Below, one piece after another: positions 8,739 through 18,704 of a DNA stretch of 64,000 nucleotides. The position numbers and the translations under genes were made by a program. This DNA comes from BJ22 sp021298375 (lineage in GTDB: Bacteria > Planctomycetota > Planctomycetia > Pirellulales > Pirellulaceae): assembly GCA_046343015.1 (NCBI GenBank), contig JBKDOL010000053.1:1-64000 (forward strand), given 5' to 3'. The first letter of the stretch is position 1; each line of letters opens with the position of its first letter. Under the pieces are notes generated by a model. It made no database searches. It worked only from the letters and a program-made list of their open reading frames with translations, and was not told where the DNA came from.

Positions 8739-11573
8739 ATGCAGACTTGCTCAGCCGATTCGGGGATGCTCTCAAACGAACCTCGTGAGTCTTCGAGGAA
8801 AACGGGGTGGCGTCCTTGGAACGTGGAAGGGCGGGGCTGGCTCGCGATTTTTTTCAGTCTTGGCCTGCTCTTTTCTGCGACTAGCTTCGCCAGCGACAAG
8901 GGCAATGGTGATCGGGGCAAAGGTGATCAAGGCGAAACCGGGGGTGAGGCGTCCCAACAGGCCGAGGTTTCCCCAAGCTTTGCGGCTGGCAATGATGAGG
9001 TCCCAAATTTCCAGCGACACGTCTCGCCGCTGTTCGGCCGACTCGGCTGCAACGGCCGCTCTTGCCATGGCTCCTTTCAAGGACAAGGCGGATTCCAGCT
9101 CTCGCTCTTTGGCTATGACTTTCAAGCCGACCACTTGGCACTGCTCGCCGAAGGGAGCGGGCGCGTGGACCTCGAAGATATCGACGAGAGCCTGATCCTC
9201 TCCAAGCCGATCGATGCCGACGGGCACGGCGGCGGCCAACGATTTGAAAAGGGAAGCTGGGAATACAATCTGCTTCGTAACTGGATCGCCGGGGGAGCCA
9301 AGAATATTGCCCAGCCCGAACGACTCGCGAAACTGGTCGTCGAGCCCAACCGGATCGATTTCTCGAAAACACCCCAGCAGCAACTCCAAGTCATCGCTCG
9401 CTGGGCGGACGGCTCGGAAGAGGATGTGACCGCGCTGGCCCGTTTTCAAACGAAAGATCCAGCCCTGGCTGAAGTATCCGAGCGTGGCGTGGTGACCGGG
9501 CAGTCTTCCGGCGACACTCACATCATTGTCTCCTATGACAACGCCGTCGTTCCGGTGGAAGTCTATCGTCCGTTCGCAGCGAGGTCGTCGGCCGAGGCGG
9601 CTGACAACCGCTTTTCCAGTGAAATCGACCGCCTTGTACAGACCAAGCTCGATCGGATCGGACTGGATCGCTCGCCGCAGGTTGATGACCTGACGTTTCT
9701 TCGCCGCGTCTCGCTGGACATCAGCGGCACGCTGCCCTCACCAGCCGAGATCAAGCGATTCGCGATCGACCCGCGCCCGGACAAGCGTGCTTTGAAAATT
9801 GAAGAGTTGCTCGGGACCCCTGCCTACGCCGCTTACTGGACCACTTTCCTCTGCGACCTCACGGGGAACAACTCGCAGGAACTCCGGGATGTTGGTCTGA
9901 ACACGGACTTCCCATCACAACTCTGGTACGACTGGATCTACGAGCGGGTTCGGAAGAATGAACCTTACAGTGAGATCGTCCGCGGGATTGTCATGGGGCG
10001 AAGTCGCGGGGCAGAGGAAAGCTATACCGAGTACTGCGAGCGAATGAGCCGCATGACGCGGGAGAAGAACACCTCCGACTTCGTGGCACTTGACTCGATG
10101 CCGCTCTACTGGATGCGGCGCGAGACTCAATCCCTGGAGGACCGCGCGATCAGCTTTGCCCACTCCTTTCTCGGTGTGCAGATTCAATGTGCACAGTGTC
10201 ACAAACACCCCTTTGACCAGTGGTCCAAGGATGACTTCGCTCAGTTCTCGCGCTTCTTTTCAGGCGTCGAGTTTTCCAGAGGACGACTGAAATCGCCCGG
10301 CGACCGAGACGAGTTGGCTAAGCTGCTTGAAAGTCTCGGGATCTCGCCGGACAGCAAGGGTGGCAACCTTCAACGGCAGATCGCCGAAGCGGCGAAAGCT
10401 GGCAAGACCGTTCCGTTGCCGGTGCTTTACTTGACCAAGCCAAAAATTCAAAGAACCCGAGAAGAGCAGCAGTCGCTCGCCAAGTCCGGCAAACGCGGGC
10501 CGCTTTACTACACCGAGGCCAGACTGCTGGGTGAGGACGCACTGGACTTGCGCGGAGTGAGCGACGTTCGCCAACTGGTGCTCGACTGGATGCTGCAGCC
10601 TGATAATCCTTACTTCGCCAAGGCAATTGTCAATCGAGTCTGGGCCAAGTACTTCGGGGTCGGCATCGTCACTCCGATTGATGACCTGAGCCTCGCCAAT
10701 CCGCCGAGTAACGGGCCACTACTCGATTATCTGGCCGATGGCTTCGTCCGCAGCGGCTACGACCTGAAATGGCTGCACCGGGAAATCGTTTCCAGCCGAA
10801 CGTACCAAACCTCTTGGGAAGTAACCGAGACAAATGCGGCCGATCGGCGCAACTTCAGTCACGCCCTTACGAGGAGACTGCCAGCCGAACTGGTTGTCGA
10901 CTCCTGCCTGCAGGCGACTGCCAATGATTCAGAGAACGCCAGGTTTCGGGACGACCTTGCCGACCGTGCGATTGCGATCGCCGGCACGACTCTCGCCCGT
11001 GCAAACAACCGGGGTCGAAATGCCAGTTTTGCTCTCGATGCGTTCGGCCGTTCGACGCGCAGCAACAATTGCGACTGCGATCGGTCCAATGAGACGAGTC
11101 TGATCCAAACCGTCTATCTGCAAAATGACCGCGACATTCACACGCTGCTCTCGCGAGCGGATGGCTGGATCGGCGAAGTTCGCAAACAACTCTCGCCTCC
11201 CGCCGAAAAGGGAGCCCTCTCTGCTGTCGAACTCGAAACGCGGGTGGCGCGCATGAAACGGCAGTTGGACGCCGCTCGCGAAGCAGAGAACAAACAGCAA
11301 GTGATTCAACTCGAGAAGCGACTTGCGCAAACTGCAAAACAGTTGAAAGAGCAGATCGCCCTCGAACGGGATGCTCAAACCTCGCAAGCTGCTCGTTCCA
11401 AGCGGGTCGAGCTGATCGCGGAGGCCTACCTGCGGACGGTGAGTCGCTTTCCAACCGCCGATGAAGTGCAGCGCTGCGAACAGTTCTTCAGCGAGTCTGC
11501 CGATTTGAGCGTTGGCTTGTCAGGAGTGATGTGGGCGCTGATCAATACGAAAGAATTTGTCGTGAACCATTGA
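8739..11573 (+). CDS. DUF1549/DUF1553 (planctomycete cytochrome) protein with BIG2-like domain
   Basis: 944 residues. A signal/anchor segment lies at about 34-52; a second start at 8766 keeps it intact. A haem-like motif with four residues between the cysteines, C104-NGRS-C109-H, is followed by FQLSLFGYD, as is common in this family. A BIG2-like Ig domain follows at about 205-280, then DUF1549 (with a standard CAQCH motif near 485) and DUF1553 (about 590-870), plus a Lys/Gln coiled coil near 830-885. These proteins are exported and often paired with a DUF1501 gene, as here. Their biochemical role is not firmly established; periplasmic c-type haem binding is the usual suggestion. Confidence 0.93.
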   Translation: MQTCSADSGMLSNEPRESSRKTGWRPWNVEGRGWLAIFFSLGLLFSATSFASDKGNGDRGKGDQGETGGEASQQAEVSPSFAAGNDEVPNFQRHVSPLFGRLGCNGRSCHGSFQGQGGFQLSLFGYDFQADHLALLAEGSGRVDLEDIDESLILSKPIDADGHGGGQRFEKGSWEYNLLRNWIAGGAKNIAQPERLAKLVVEPNRIDFSKTPQQQLQVIARWADGSEEDVTALARFQTKDPALAEVSERGVVTGQSSGDTHIIVSYDNAVVPVEVYRPFAARSSAEAADNRFSSEIDRLVQTKLDRIGLDRSPQVDDLTFLRRVSLDISGTLPSPAEIKRFAIDPRPDKRALKIEELLGTPAYAAYWTTFLCDLTGNNSQELRDVGLNTDFPSQLWYDWIYERVRKNEPYSEIVRGIVMGRSRGAEESYTEYCERMSRMTREKNTSDFVALDSMPLYWMRRETQSLEDRAISFAHSFLGVQIQCAQCHKHPFDQWSKDDFAQFSRFFSGVEFSRGRLKSPGDRDELAKLLESLGISPDSKGGNLQRQIAEAAKAGKTVPLPVLYLTKPKIQRTREEQQSLAKSGKRGPLYYTEARLLGEDALDLRGVSDVRQLVLDWMLQPDNPYFAKAIVNRVWAKYFGVGIVTPIDDLSLANPPSNGPLLDYLADGFVRSGYDLKWLHREIVSSRTYQTSWEVTETNAADRRNFSHALTRRLPAELVVDSCLQATANDSENARFRDDLADRAIAIAGTTLARANNRGRNASFALDAFGRSTRSNNCDCDRSNETSLIQTVYLQNDRDIHTLLSRADGWIGEVRKQLSPPAEKGALSAVELETRVARMKRQLDAAREAENKQQVIQLEKRLAQTAKQLKEQIALERDAQTSQAARSKRVELIAEAYLRTVSRFPTADEVQRCEQFFSESADLSVGLSGVMWALINTKEFVVNH

Positions 11574-11675
11574 GCGAATGTCGAGCTGACTTGGACCAAG
11601 CGATCGCCAGGAGGGTGGTGGCTGAGGCAGCCGAAACCAGCGCTGAGCTTAGGGAAGAAGGAAGAGGACAGGGAT

Positions 11676-12983
11676 ATGCGGAACTATCGACAGTGCAACG
11701 GGATGACTCGCCGACAAGCGATTCGGGTTGGCGCGCTCGGCGCGGCGGGCTTGACGCTGGGCAACTACCTGCAATTGGCCCATGCCGGTGAAGTCCGCGA
11801 GCGCGGGCGTGCGACGGCCGCCATTTTCGTCGAACTTCCCGGTGGTCCTTCGCACCTTGACACGTTCGACTTGAAACCAGACGCACCGACCGAAATCCGT
11901 GGCGAGTTCAATCCAATTGCAACCACTGTCGCGGGGATTCAGGTCAGCGAGCACTTGCCCAAACTGGCCGCTCAGGCTGACAAGTTCGCCATCCTCCGCG
12001 GCGTGACGCATACGCTCGGAGCCCATCCGCTGGGCCAAAAATTCATCAATACCGGAAACCGGCCGAATGCGGCTTTGGAATATCCGGCTTATGGATCGGT
12101 TGTGGCCAAGGAATTGCCGACGCCTGCCGACCTCCCCGCCTACGTCTCCATTCCCCGGGCCTCGCAAGGACCTGGTTACCTCGGAGTGAAATACTCTTCG
12201 CTGGCAACCAATGAAGCTCCCCGCGCGGGCCGGCCTTTCAACGTGCGCGGGATCACGCTGGGAGGGGGGATGACGCTCAAAGAGTTCGAACGCCGCAAAG
12301 GTCTCCTGCAAGACCTCGACCAGCGATTTGCGGCGATCGAACAGCAGGACGAACTGCTCGACGGATTGGATGAGTTCAGCCGCAAGGCTTACCGGATGGT
12401 CACCTCCAAGCGGACTCGTGATGCCTTTGACATCAGCCAGGAGAGCGACGCCTTCCGCGGAATGTTTGCCGAGGACTCGTTCAGTCAAAGCTGTCTGCTC
12501 GCCGTGCGGCTAATCGAGTCGGGAGTTCGCTTTGTCACGTTGACGCTACCCGGCTGGGATACGCATCAGGAAAATTTCGTGAAGCTGAAAGAGGAGCTCC
12601 TGCCAAAACTCGATGCGGGTGTCGCGGGACTCTTCGCAGGGCTGAGTGCCAAGGGCCTGCTCGACTCGACGGCAGTGATGGTCACCGGCGAGTTCGGCCG
12701 GACGCCGAAGATTAACAACCGTTCGCCTGGCGGCGGGCGGGACCATTATCCCCGCTGCATGTGCATGCTGCTCGGTGGCGGACCGATTCGCGGCGGCCAG
12801 GTGGTCGGCGCGAGCGACGCAACGGCTGCTGCTCCGGCCGCCGAAGGAATTGCCCCCGAAGATGTCGCGGCAACCTTTTATCACGCTCTGGGAATCGACC
12901 ATCAAAAAGAATACCAGTCGTCGACCGGACGCCCCTTGATGGTCGTTCGCGACGGAAAAGTCCTCAGCCAACTGGTAAGCTAG
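11676..12983 (+). CDS. DUF1501 family protein, Tat-exported
   Basis: 435 residues. The N-terminus has a Tat-like signal (TRRQAIRVGALGAAGLTLG). The body carries typical DUF1501 stretches: IFVELPGGPSHLDTFD, ITLGGGMTL, VTLPGWDTH and TGEFGRTPK. The fold is related to the alkaline phosphatase/sulfatase superfamily, but substrates are unknown. A good ribosome site (GGAAGAGGA) precedes the ATG. It follows the DUF1549/1553 gene by about 100 nt; the pair is a recurrent planctomycete arrangement. Here the pair sits in line with an ECF sigma factor, suggesting control by that regulator. Confidence 0.93.
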   Translation: MRNYRQCNGMTRRQAIRVGALGAAGLTLGNYLQLAHAGEVRERGRATAAIFVELPGGPSHLDTFDLKPDAPTEIRGEFNPIATTVAGIQVSEHLPKLAAQADKFAILRGVTHTLGAHPLGQKFINTGNRPNAALEYPAYGSVVAKELPTPADLPAYVSIPRASQGPGYLGVKYSSLATNEAPRAGRPFNVRGITLGGGMTLKEFERRKGLLQDLDQRFAAIEQQDELLDGLDEFSRKAYRMVTSKRTRDAFDISQESDAFRGMFAEDSFSQSCLLAVRLIESGVRFVTLTLPGWDTHQENFVKLKEELLPKLDAGVAGLFAGLSAKGLLDSTAVMVTGEFGRTPKINNRSPGGGRDHYPRCMCMLLGGGPIRGGQVVGASDATAAAPAAEGIAPEDVAATFYHALGIDHQKEYQSSTGRPLMVVRDGKVLSQLVS

Positions 12984-13234
12984 GTCCCGCAGCTGGTTCG
13001 GAGGCCAGCGGTAAGGGGCCGAGCGGCTGGACCAGCCGAATCAGCCTTCCGGCCGCACCGTTGGCTCGCCCCCGCGCGCCCCCGCTCGCCCCGTTCCCAC
13101 CCGCGAACGGCACTCGGCTCGGCCCGGCAAGCTACAATTTAGTTGAGCGGCGATTGCTCAAAACTTGCCAAGCCGGGTATCTTTTGAGCGAATACCTCCG
13201 GACTGCGGAGTGGCGAGCCTACTGAATTGAGCGA

Positions 13235-14809
13235 ATGCGGGGAATGATCCTGTTTAAAAAGAATGCCGCTGGAATCTTGCTGCTCATCGCTGCCGCGGCG
13301 TTGGGTGTTGCCCTCATCTACCTCCCCGGCTGGATTCTCGATCGCTATGCGCGGATCTCGGAATGGAGTCCAGCCGCCGGAAAAATCTACCTCGCGACCG
13401 TCGCGGTCGGGGCCCTGTTGCTGCTGGGAAGCATGCTTTACGGCTGGTGGAAACTCTGGGGTGCTTCGCTGGCCAAGAAAATCCGGCGGGAGCGCCGCAA
13501 CCGCAACCCCAGCGAACTGACCTCGGGGCAGAAGGCAGCCGAGATTGAGGAAAATCTTGATCTGCTCGAATCGCTGCGGCAACAAGCCGCCACCGATCCC
13601 AGGCTCCAGGCGGAACTCGAACCGCTGCTGCAGGACCTGAACGCCAAACGCACCGCTCAAACTCTCGAGATTGTGGCCTTCGGCACGATCAGCAGCGGCA
13701 AATCCTCGGTGCTCAATCTATTGGCTGGACGCGAGGTCTTTGCAACCGATATTCGCGGCGGAACGACGACCTCGCGCAACGAGATCCCCTGGGGCGAGTT
13801 CGATAAGGTAATTCTGGTCGACACTCCCGGCTTGGGCGAAGTCGATGGTGAGGCCCACGTACTGGTTGCGGCGGAGTCCGCCAAAGATGCCGACGTGATC
13901 ATTCTGGTCGTCGATGGGCCGCTGCGCGAGAGCGAATTTCGGTTACTCGCAAAACTTGGAGGGATGGAAAAGCGGCTGATCATCTGCCTCAACAAGTCCG
14001 ACTGGTACAGCGAGGAAGACCGGGAGAAACTCCTCGGGCAGCTTCGCCGCCAGGCGTTGAAATTTGTGTCCGAGCAAGATGTCGTGGCGATTCAGGCTCA
14101 AATTGGCGAACGCCTGCGGCGGCGCATTCTGCCCGACGGCAGCGAGCGCGAGGAGCGTCTTGAGATTCCGACAGAAATCGGCCCGCTGGCCGAGCGAATG
14201 GGCGACATTGTCCGCGAGGAGGGCAAGGAATTGCTCCTCGCGAATCTCCTGCTGCAGTCCCGCGGGCTGCTCGACAAAGCCAAACAGCGAGTCAAGGACT
14301 CGGTCGATCGACGGGCTTGGGAGGTGGTCGACCGCTACACCTGGCTCTCCGGCGGACTCGCGGCAATCAATCCATTCCCGGTCGCCGATGTGCTGGCGGG
14401 AATGGGCGTGAGCACCAAAATGATCCTTGAGTTGGCCGATGTCTACCAGCAAAAGCTCGATTTGGATTCCGCCAAGAAATGGCTCGGGCAAATGGGCAAG
14501 GTGATGCTCGGTTCGCTCGGTGTTCAAGGTCCCTCGGTCGCGCTCGGCGCATTGACCGCTTCGCTGCTGAAGACCGTCCCCTTCGCCGGGCAGTTTGCCG
14601 GCGGCATGTTGCAGGGTGTGGTCCAGGCGCTGATCACCAAGTGGGTCGGTTCGGTCTTCATCGAGTACTTTCGCAACGAAATGCAACTTCCCGAAGGCGG
14701 GCTGGCCGCTCTGGCTCGTCGCCAATGGGAACAACTGACGACGGCCGATGAGCTGCGAAAACTGATCGCTACCGCCCGCGAAAAGCTCGCTCAAAAGGAG
14801 CCCGCATGA
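13235..14809 (+). CDS. Membrane-anchored Era/dynamin-like GTPase with DUF697-like tail
   Basis: 524 residues. Two hydrophobic segments (about 8-29 and 45-67) precede a short coiled coil. The GTPase domain has a P-loop GTISSGKSS (about 150), an effector-region TTSRNE, G3 DTPG (about 196) and G4 NKSD (about 253). A helical, partly hydrophobic C-terminal region (about 360-500) resembles DUF697, found in membrane-associated GTPases. The last four bases overlap the next gene, another GTPase of the same type, so both proteins are probably made together and may interact. A membrane-remodelling or stress role is inference only. Confidence 0.88.
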   Translation: MRGMILFKKNAAGILLLIAAAALGVALIYLPGWILDRYARISEWSPAAGKIYLATVAVGALLLLGSMLYGWWKLWGASLAKKIRRERRNRNPSELTSGQKAAEIEENLDLLESLRQQAATDPRLQAELEPLLQDLNAKRTAQTLEIVAFGTISSGKSSVLNLLAGREVFATDIRGGTTTSRNEIPWGEFDKVILVDTPGLGEVDGEAHVLVAAESAKDADVIILVVDGPLRESEFRLLAKLGGMEKRLIICLNKSDWYSEEDREKLLGQLRRQALKFVSEQDVVAIQAQIGERLRRRILPDGSEREERLEIPTEIGPLAERMGDIVREEGKELLLANLLLQSRGLLDKAKQRVKDSVDRRAWEVVDRYTWLSGGLAAINPFPVADVLAGMGVSTKMILELADVYQQKLDLDSAKKWLGQMGKVMLGSLGVQGPSVALGALTASLLKTVPFAGQFAGGMLQGVVQALITKWVGSVFIEYFRNEMQLPEGGLAALARRQWEQLTTADELRKLIATAREKLAQKEPA

Positions 14810-16140
14810 GCCAGCTTGAAAGCGAGACGACCAACCAGTTTCACCAGGCGATTGGTGCGATTCGCTCCACTCTTGAGCGGGTTCGCGGTTGCACGGCGGA
14901 AGAGCGGCAGCAACTGCAAACAGATGTCCAGCAACTTAACGCCATGTATGACAAGATCACCCAGGGACGGGTGGAGATTGTCATCTTTGGCGAGATCAGC
15001 ACTGGCAAGTCGGCGTTAATTAATGCCTTGATTGGACGCGATGTTGCTTCAGTGGATGTTCAGGGGGGATGGACCAAAGAGGTTTGGGGAACGACTTGGG
15101 AGGGGGCCGGACACCGCATCCACGGGATCGAGAACTCCGAACTGGTCCTGGTCGATACACCGGGCATCAATGAAGTCGGCGGCGTCGGCCGCGCCGAGTT
15201 GGCCGAAGTGACGGCCCGGAAAGCCGACCTGATCCTGTTCGTGGTCGACTCGGATATCAACGAGGTCGAGTACTCGTCGCTCGTACAACTGGCGGCGGTC
15301 AACAAGCCCATTATCCTGGTGCTCAACAAGAAGGACCTTTATTCTCCGAGCGAACTGGATTTGCTCCGCCGCCAATTACAAGAGCGAGTCGCAGGACTGG
15401 TGCCGACTGAGCAGTTTGTAGCCGTGGCGGCTCACCCGCGACAAGTTGAGTACGTGATTGAGCGGCCTGACGGAAGCAGCCAGAGCGAATGGCGGCGACC
15501 ACCCGCCGATGTGATCGAGCTGAAAACGCGGATTCTCGAGGTGCTGGAACGCGAGGGGCTCGGGCTGATCGCCTTGAACGCCGCGATGTACGCGGCCGAC
15601 AAGAGCGATCGGATCGCCACGGTCCGGGTCCAGATGCGGAAAAAGAATGCCGACCGGGTGATTTGGGGGATGGCGGCGACCAAAGCGCTGGTCGTGGCAC
15701 TGACGCCCGTGCCGGTCATCGATGTGGTCAGCGGCCTGGCAATCGACGCCACCACGATTGTGACGCTTTCGCGGATTTACGGTCTGAATTTCTCAATGGC
15801 CCAGTCCCGGGAGTTGGCCAAGGGAATCGCCAAGGCGGCCGGGGTGTTTGCGCTCGGAGAGCTGACCAATTGGGGAGCCAGCCTGTTTAAGGGGTTGACC
15901 GCGACGCTGGGAACGGCGCTGACGATCATTCCGCAAGGCGCGGCGGCGGGCTTTTCGTCGTACATCATCGGCCGGGCTGCCCAGCACTACTTCGAGCACG
16001 GCGGATCATGGGGCCCGCAGTCGCCCAAACAGGTCGTCAAAGACATCCTCGCCACCACCGATCGCGACTCAGTGATGAATCATCTCAAGGACGAGATCCG
16101 CAGCAAGCTGAACTGGAACCGCCACGCCGGCAAGAAGTAG
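14806..16140 (+). CDS. Era/dynamin-like GTPase with DUF697-like tail
   Basis: 444 residues, starting on the ATGA overlap with the previous GTPase. P-loop GEISTGKSA (about 62), G3 DTPG (about 118) and G4 NKKD (about 174) are intact. It lacks the N-terminal membrane segments of its neighbour. The C-terminal third has hydrophobic helices (ALVVALTPVPVIDVVSGL, ALTIIPQGAAAGFSSYIIG) typical of DUF697. Both genes share domain order, so they are diverged duplicates forming a two-gene unit. The biological role is unknown. Confidence 0.88.
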   Translation: MSQLESETTNQFHQAIGAIRSTLERVRGCTAEERQQLQTDVQQLNAMYDKITQGRVEIVIFGEISTGKSALINALIGRDVASVDVQGGWTKEVWGTTWEGAGHRIHGIENSELVLVDTPGINEVGGVGRAELAEVTARKADLILFVVDSDINEVEYSSLVQLAAVNKPIILVLNKKDLYSPSELDLLRRQLQERVAGLVPTEQFVAVAAHPRQVEYVIERPDGSSQSEWRRPPADVIELKTRILEVLEREGLGLIALNAAMYAADKSDRIATVRVQMRKKNADRVIWGMAATKALVVALTPVPVIDVVSGLAIDATTIVTLSRIYGLNFSMAQSRELAKGIAKAAGVFALGELTNWGASLFKGLTATLGTALTIIPQGAAAGFSSYIIGRAAQHYFEHGGSWGPQSPKQVVKDILATTDRDSVMNHLKDEIRSKLNWNRHAGKK

Positions 16141-16319
16141 CCAACAGGCCGGCTCAGCGCCAGCCGACGGTTCGAAGCGAGTTGGGCGTTGAAAGCCTGA
16201 TGCCCTCCAGGGAAATGTCACCTCTGAGAACTGCCAGAGCGTCAATCCGCACCAAACCGGCGGCTGGCGCGGAGCCGGTTGGCTTTGGTGGCGGACCGCA
16301 CTCGCACTTCGTTACGCCC

Positions 16320-16359
16320 AGCGGCTACGGGGTAAACGAAGCGGCTACGGGGTAAACGA
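16320..16359. repeat. Perfect 20-nt tandem duplication
   Basis: Two exact copies of agcggctacggggtaaacga stand in tail-to-tail intergenic DNA between the second GTPase and the NagB fusion gene. No coding role. Confidence 0.9.
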
Positions 16360-16383
16360 AAAACCGAAAGCCGGCGGGATCGC

Positions 16384-18276
16384 TTAGATCGGGACCCCAT
16401 TCCAGCGGAGCAGCGCTTCCATGGCGTAATACTCTGGGAGCCCAATCAGGTTGTATTGGTTGGCAGTGTTCGTGTTGCGATCGACGGCCCGCTGCCAGAA
16501 CTCGCGCGGGTCACTGCCCGGAAACAGGGCTTCGTCCTTTTGACTCTCGTGCATGAAAATCGCTTTCTTCTTCAAGGCCACATCGCTGGGACTCAGCGGT
16601 ACGGCGACATCGATTTCATGCAGTTCGTACTCCTGCCAGGCGCCGCGATAGAGCAGGACCTCGGGGGCCAGGTTGTGCTGGTCCTGAAGTTCGTAGAGGC
16701 TTTGGAAGATGGCCTCGGCACAGACGCGGTGAGTGCCGTGCGGATCGGAGAGGTCGCCTGCCATGTAGATTTGATCGGGCTGGATCTGGCGAATCAACTC
16801 GGAGATGATCTTGACGTCCTCGGGGCCCCAGGGATTCTTGTCGATTGTCCCGGTGCGGTAGAAGGGAAGGTCGAGGAAATGGCAGTGCTCTTCCTTGCAG
16901 CCAACTTTGACGGCGCCACTTTTGGCCTCACTCCAGCGAATCAGCGCCTTGATTTGGCGCACGGCGTCGACGTCAGGTTCCCCGGCTGACTTTTTGCGAA
17001 GTGCATCATTGACGAGCGCTTCCACCGCACGCGTTCGGTCGTTTTCGATATTGAACATCCGGTTGTATTCCGTGACGAAATCCGCCACGCGCTGAGCATC
17101 GTGATCAAAAACGGCGATGTTGCCGCTGGTCATGTAGGCGATGTGAACTTCGTGCCCATCCTGGTTGAGTCGAATCAGCGTTCCCCCCATGCTGATGACG
17201 TCATCGTCGGGGTGGGGGCTGAAGCAAATTACCTTCTTCGGCCCTTCAATTCCCGCTGGATGGTGATTGATGGTCTGCAGCATCAATTGAAACACTTCGT
17301 GGCAAATCGTCTGGGCCGTGCCTCGTTTGCGCAGCAGTTCGTGCAAGCCATGTTCCCGGAAGGCATCGTCATCGAGCTTGAGCAGGGCCTTGCCGGTCTC
17401 CTTGCTGAGCCAAAGGACGGCTCGCCGAATCAGCTTTTCGTCCCACTCGACACTGCCCAATTTCCAGGGGGTTTTGCGAGCAGTCAACTCGCTGGCCGCG
17501 GCTTCGTCCAGCATCATCACGGCATCGGGATGGTTTTTCAGATTGGTAGCGGGGATCTTCGGGTTGAGTACCCCTTCGGCTGTTTCCTTGACGATCCTTG
17601 CTTTGTGTTCACCGAGTGCCATCAGCAGGACTTTGCGGGCCTGAAGAATCGTCCCCAGTCCCATGGTCAGGGCTTGGGTCGGGACATTGTCGAGACCGAA
17701 GAAGTCGCTGGCGGCAGTTCGCCGCGAAGCCGGGTCGAGCTGGACCAGTCGGGTGCGGCTGTCTGGGCTGCTGAACGGTTCGTTGAAGCCGATGTGGCCG
17801 TTGCTGCCGATTCCCAGCAGGACCAAGTCCAAGCCACCGGCCCGGGCGATCGCTGCCTCATAATTCTGGCAAAAGGCTGCTGCTTCCTCTGGAGCGATCG
17901 TGCCGTCCGGGATGTGGATATTCTCTTCCGGAATGTTGACGTGATTGAGAAAGTGCTCGAGGATCCAGCGGCGATAACTTTGCAGCGTCTGCCGGGTGAT
18001 CCCGTAATACTCGTCGAGGTTGAAGGTGACGACGCGCGAGAAATCGAGCCCCTCATCGCGATGCATCCGAATCAACTCGCGATAGACGCTCAACGGAGTC
18101 GAGCCAGCGGGCAAGCCGAGGACCGCTTGCTGCCCCAGCGAATTTCGCTCGCGGATCACGGCAGCCACGATCTGAGCCACGTGCCGGGCCATGACATGGA
18201 CGTTGTCGAACAGAACGCACTTCGGTTTGGTTCCGGGGATGACAGCGGCTCCCGGGCCAATCGTTTTCAGTTTCAT
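16384..18276 (-). CDS. nagB: Glucosamine-6-phosphate deaminase fused to PIG-L/LmbE-type deacetylase domain
   Basis: 630 residues. Residues 1-270 are NagB-like: LPAGSTPLSVY, FNLDEYYG and the active-site loop GSNGHIGFNEP. That domain converts glucosamine-6-phosphate to fructose-6-phosphate and ammonia. Residues about 345-600 are a PIG-L/LmbE domain with the zinc-site HPDDD motif and a later GDLSDPHGTH stretch; such domains remove acetyl groups from N-acetylglucosamine derivatives. Long NagB proteins of this design are known in Bacteroidetes and planctomycetes. One polypeptide could deacetylate and deaminate amino sugars in sequence (inference). Its upstream region carries a 15-nt array. Confidence 0.9.
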   Translation of the reverse strand: MKLKTIGPGAAVIPGTKPKCVLFDNVHVMARHVAQIVAAVIRERNSLGQQAVLGLPAGSTPLSVYRELIRMHRDEGLDFSRVVTFNLDEYYGITRQTLQSYRRWILEHFLNHVNIPEENIHIPDGTIAPEEAAAFCQNYEAAIARAGGLDLVLLGIGSNGHIGFNEPFSSPDSRTRLVQLDPASRRTAASDFFGLDNVPTQALTMGLGTILQARKVLLMALGEHKARIVKETAEGVLNPKIPATNLKNHPDAVMMLDEAAASELTARKTPWKLGSVEWDEKLIRRAVLWLSKETGKALLKLDDDAFREHGLHELLRKRGTAQTICHEVFQLMLQTINHHPAGIEGPKKVICFSPHPDDDVISMGGTLIRLNQDGHEVHIAYMTSGNIAVFDHDAQRVADFVTEYNRMFNIENDRTRAVEALVNDALRKKSAGEPDVDAVRQIKALIRWSEAKSGAVKVGCKEEHCHFLDLPFYRTGTIDKNPWGPEDVKIISELIRQIQPDQIYMAGDLSDPHGTHRVCAEAIFQSLYELQDQHNLAPEVLLYRGAWQEYELHEIDVAVPLSPSDVALKKKAIFMHESQKDEALFPGSDPREFWQRAVDRNTNTANQYNLIGLPEYYAMEALLRWNGVPI

Positions 18277-18303
18277 CAGTATTTCACAAACGGGTCAGTT
18301 TGC

Positions 18304-18348
18304 AGTTGGGCTGGCCGCAGTTGGGCTGGCCGAAGTTGGGCTGGCCAA
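18304..18348. repeat. 15-nt tandem array, three copies
   Basis: Three near-identical copies of agttgggctggccgc (differences only in the last two bases). It starts 28 nt upstream of the nagB fusion start, so it lies in the leader or promoter of that gene. Confidence 0.9.
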
Positions 18349-18640
18349 GCTCGGCCGCTCTCACTCCCCTTGGCAGCCGAGTCTGGGTTCTGCTCTCCCG
18401 TATCGAAACTTCGGCAGCGACAGCGGGAAATCGGAGCCCAAACGGTGCTTTCTGGGGGAACCCTCGGGGCCGTTGAGGGGCAGACCAAGGCGAGACCATT
18501 GGGTTCTTCAATCATAGCCCAGTCTGCCGAAATTGCCTATCGTGAGGAGTCTTGAGGCTGGTTGCCATTGAGCGAGCCTCAGGGTGATAATTTTCACGCA
18601 GCCTTCAAGGGCGGCTAATGGGTCGTACCGGTGTCCGCCG

Positions 18641-18704
18641 GTGTTCCCCGCAGCACGTGTTCCCCGCAGCACGTGGGACTCGCAGAGCGTGGGACTCGCA
18701 GAGC
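18641..18704. repeat. 16-nt tandem array with AABB structure
   Basis: Two exact copies of gtgttccccgcagcac are followed by two exact copies of gtgggactcgcagagc and a partial fifth unit. The two unit types share a gtg...cgcag.gc skeleton, so one probably derived from the other before each duplicated. Confidence 0.9.

Noticed and set aside
18641..18704. CRISPR-like repeats
   Set aside because: Units are contiguous with no spacers and no cas genes are nearby; the same holds for every array in the window.
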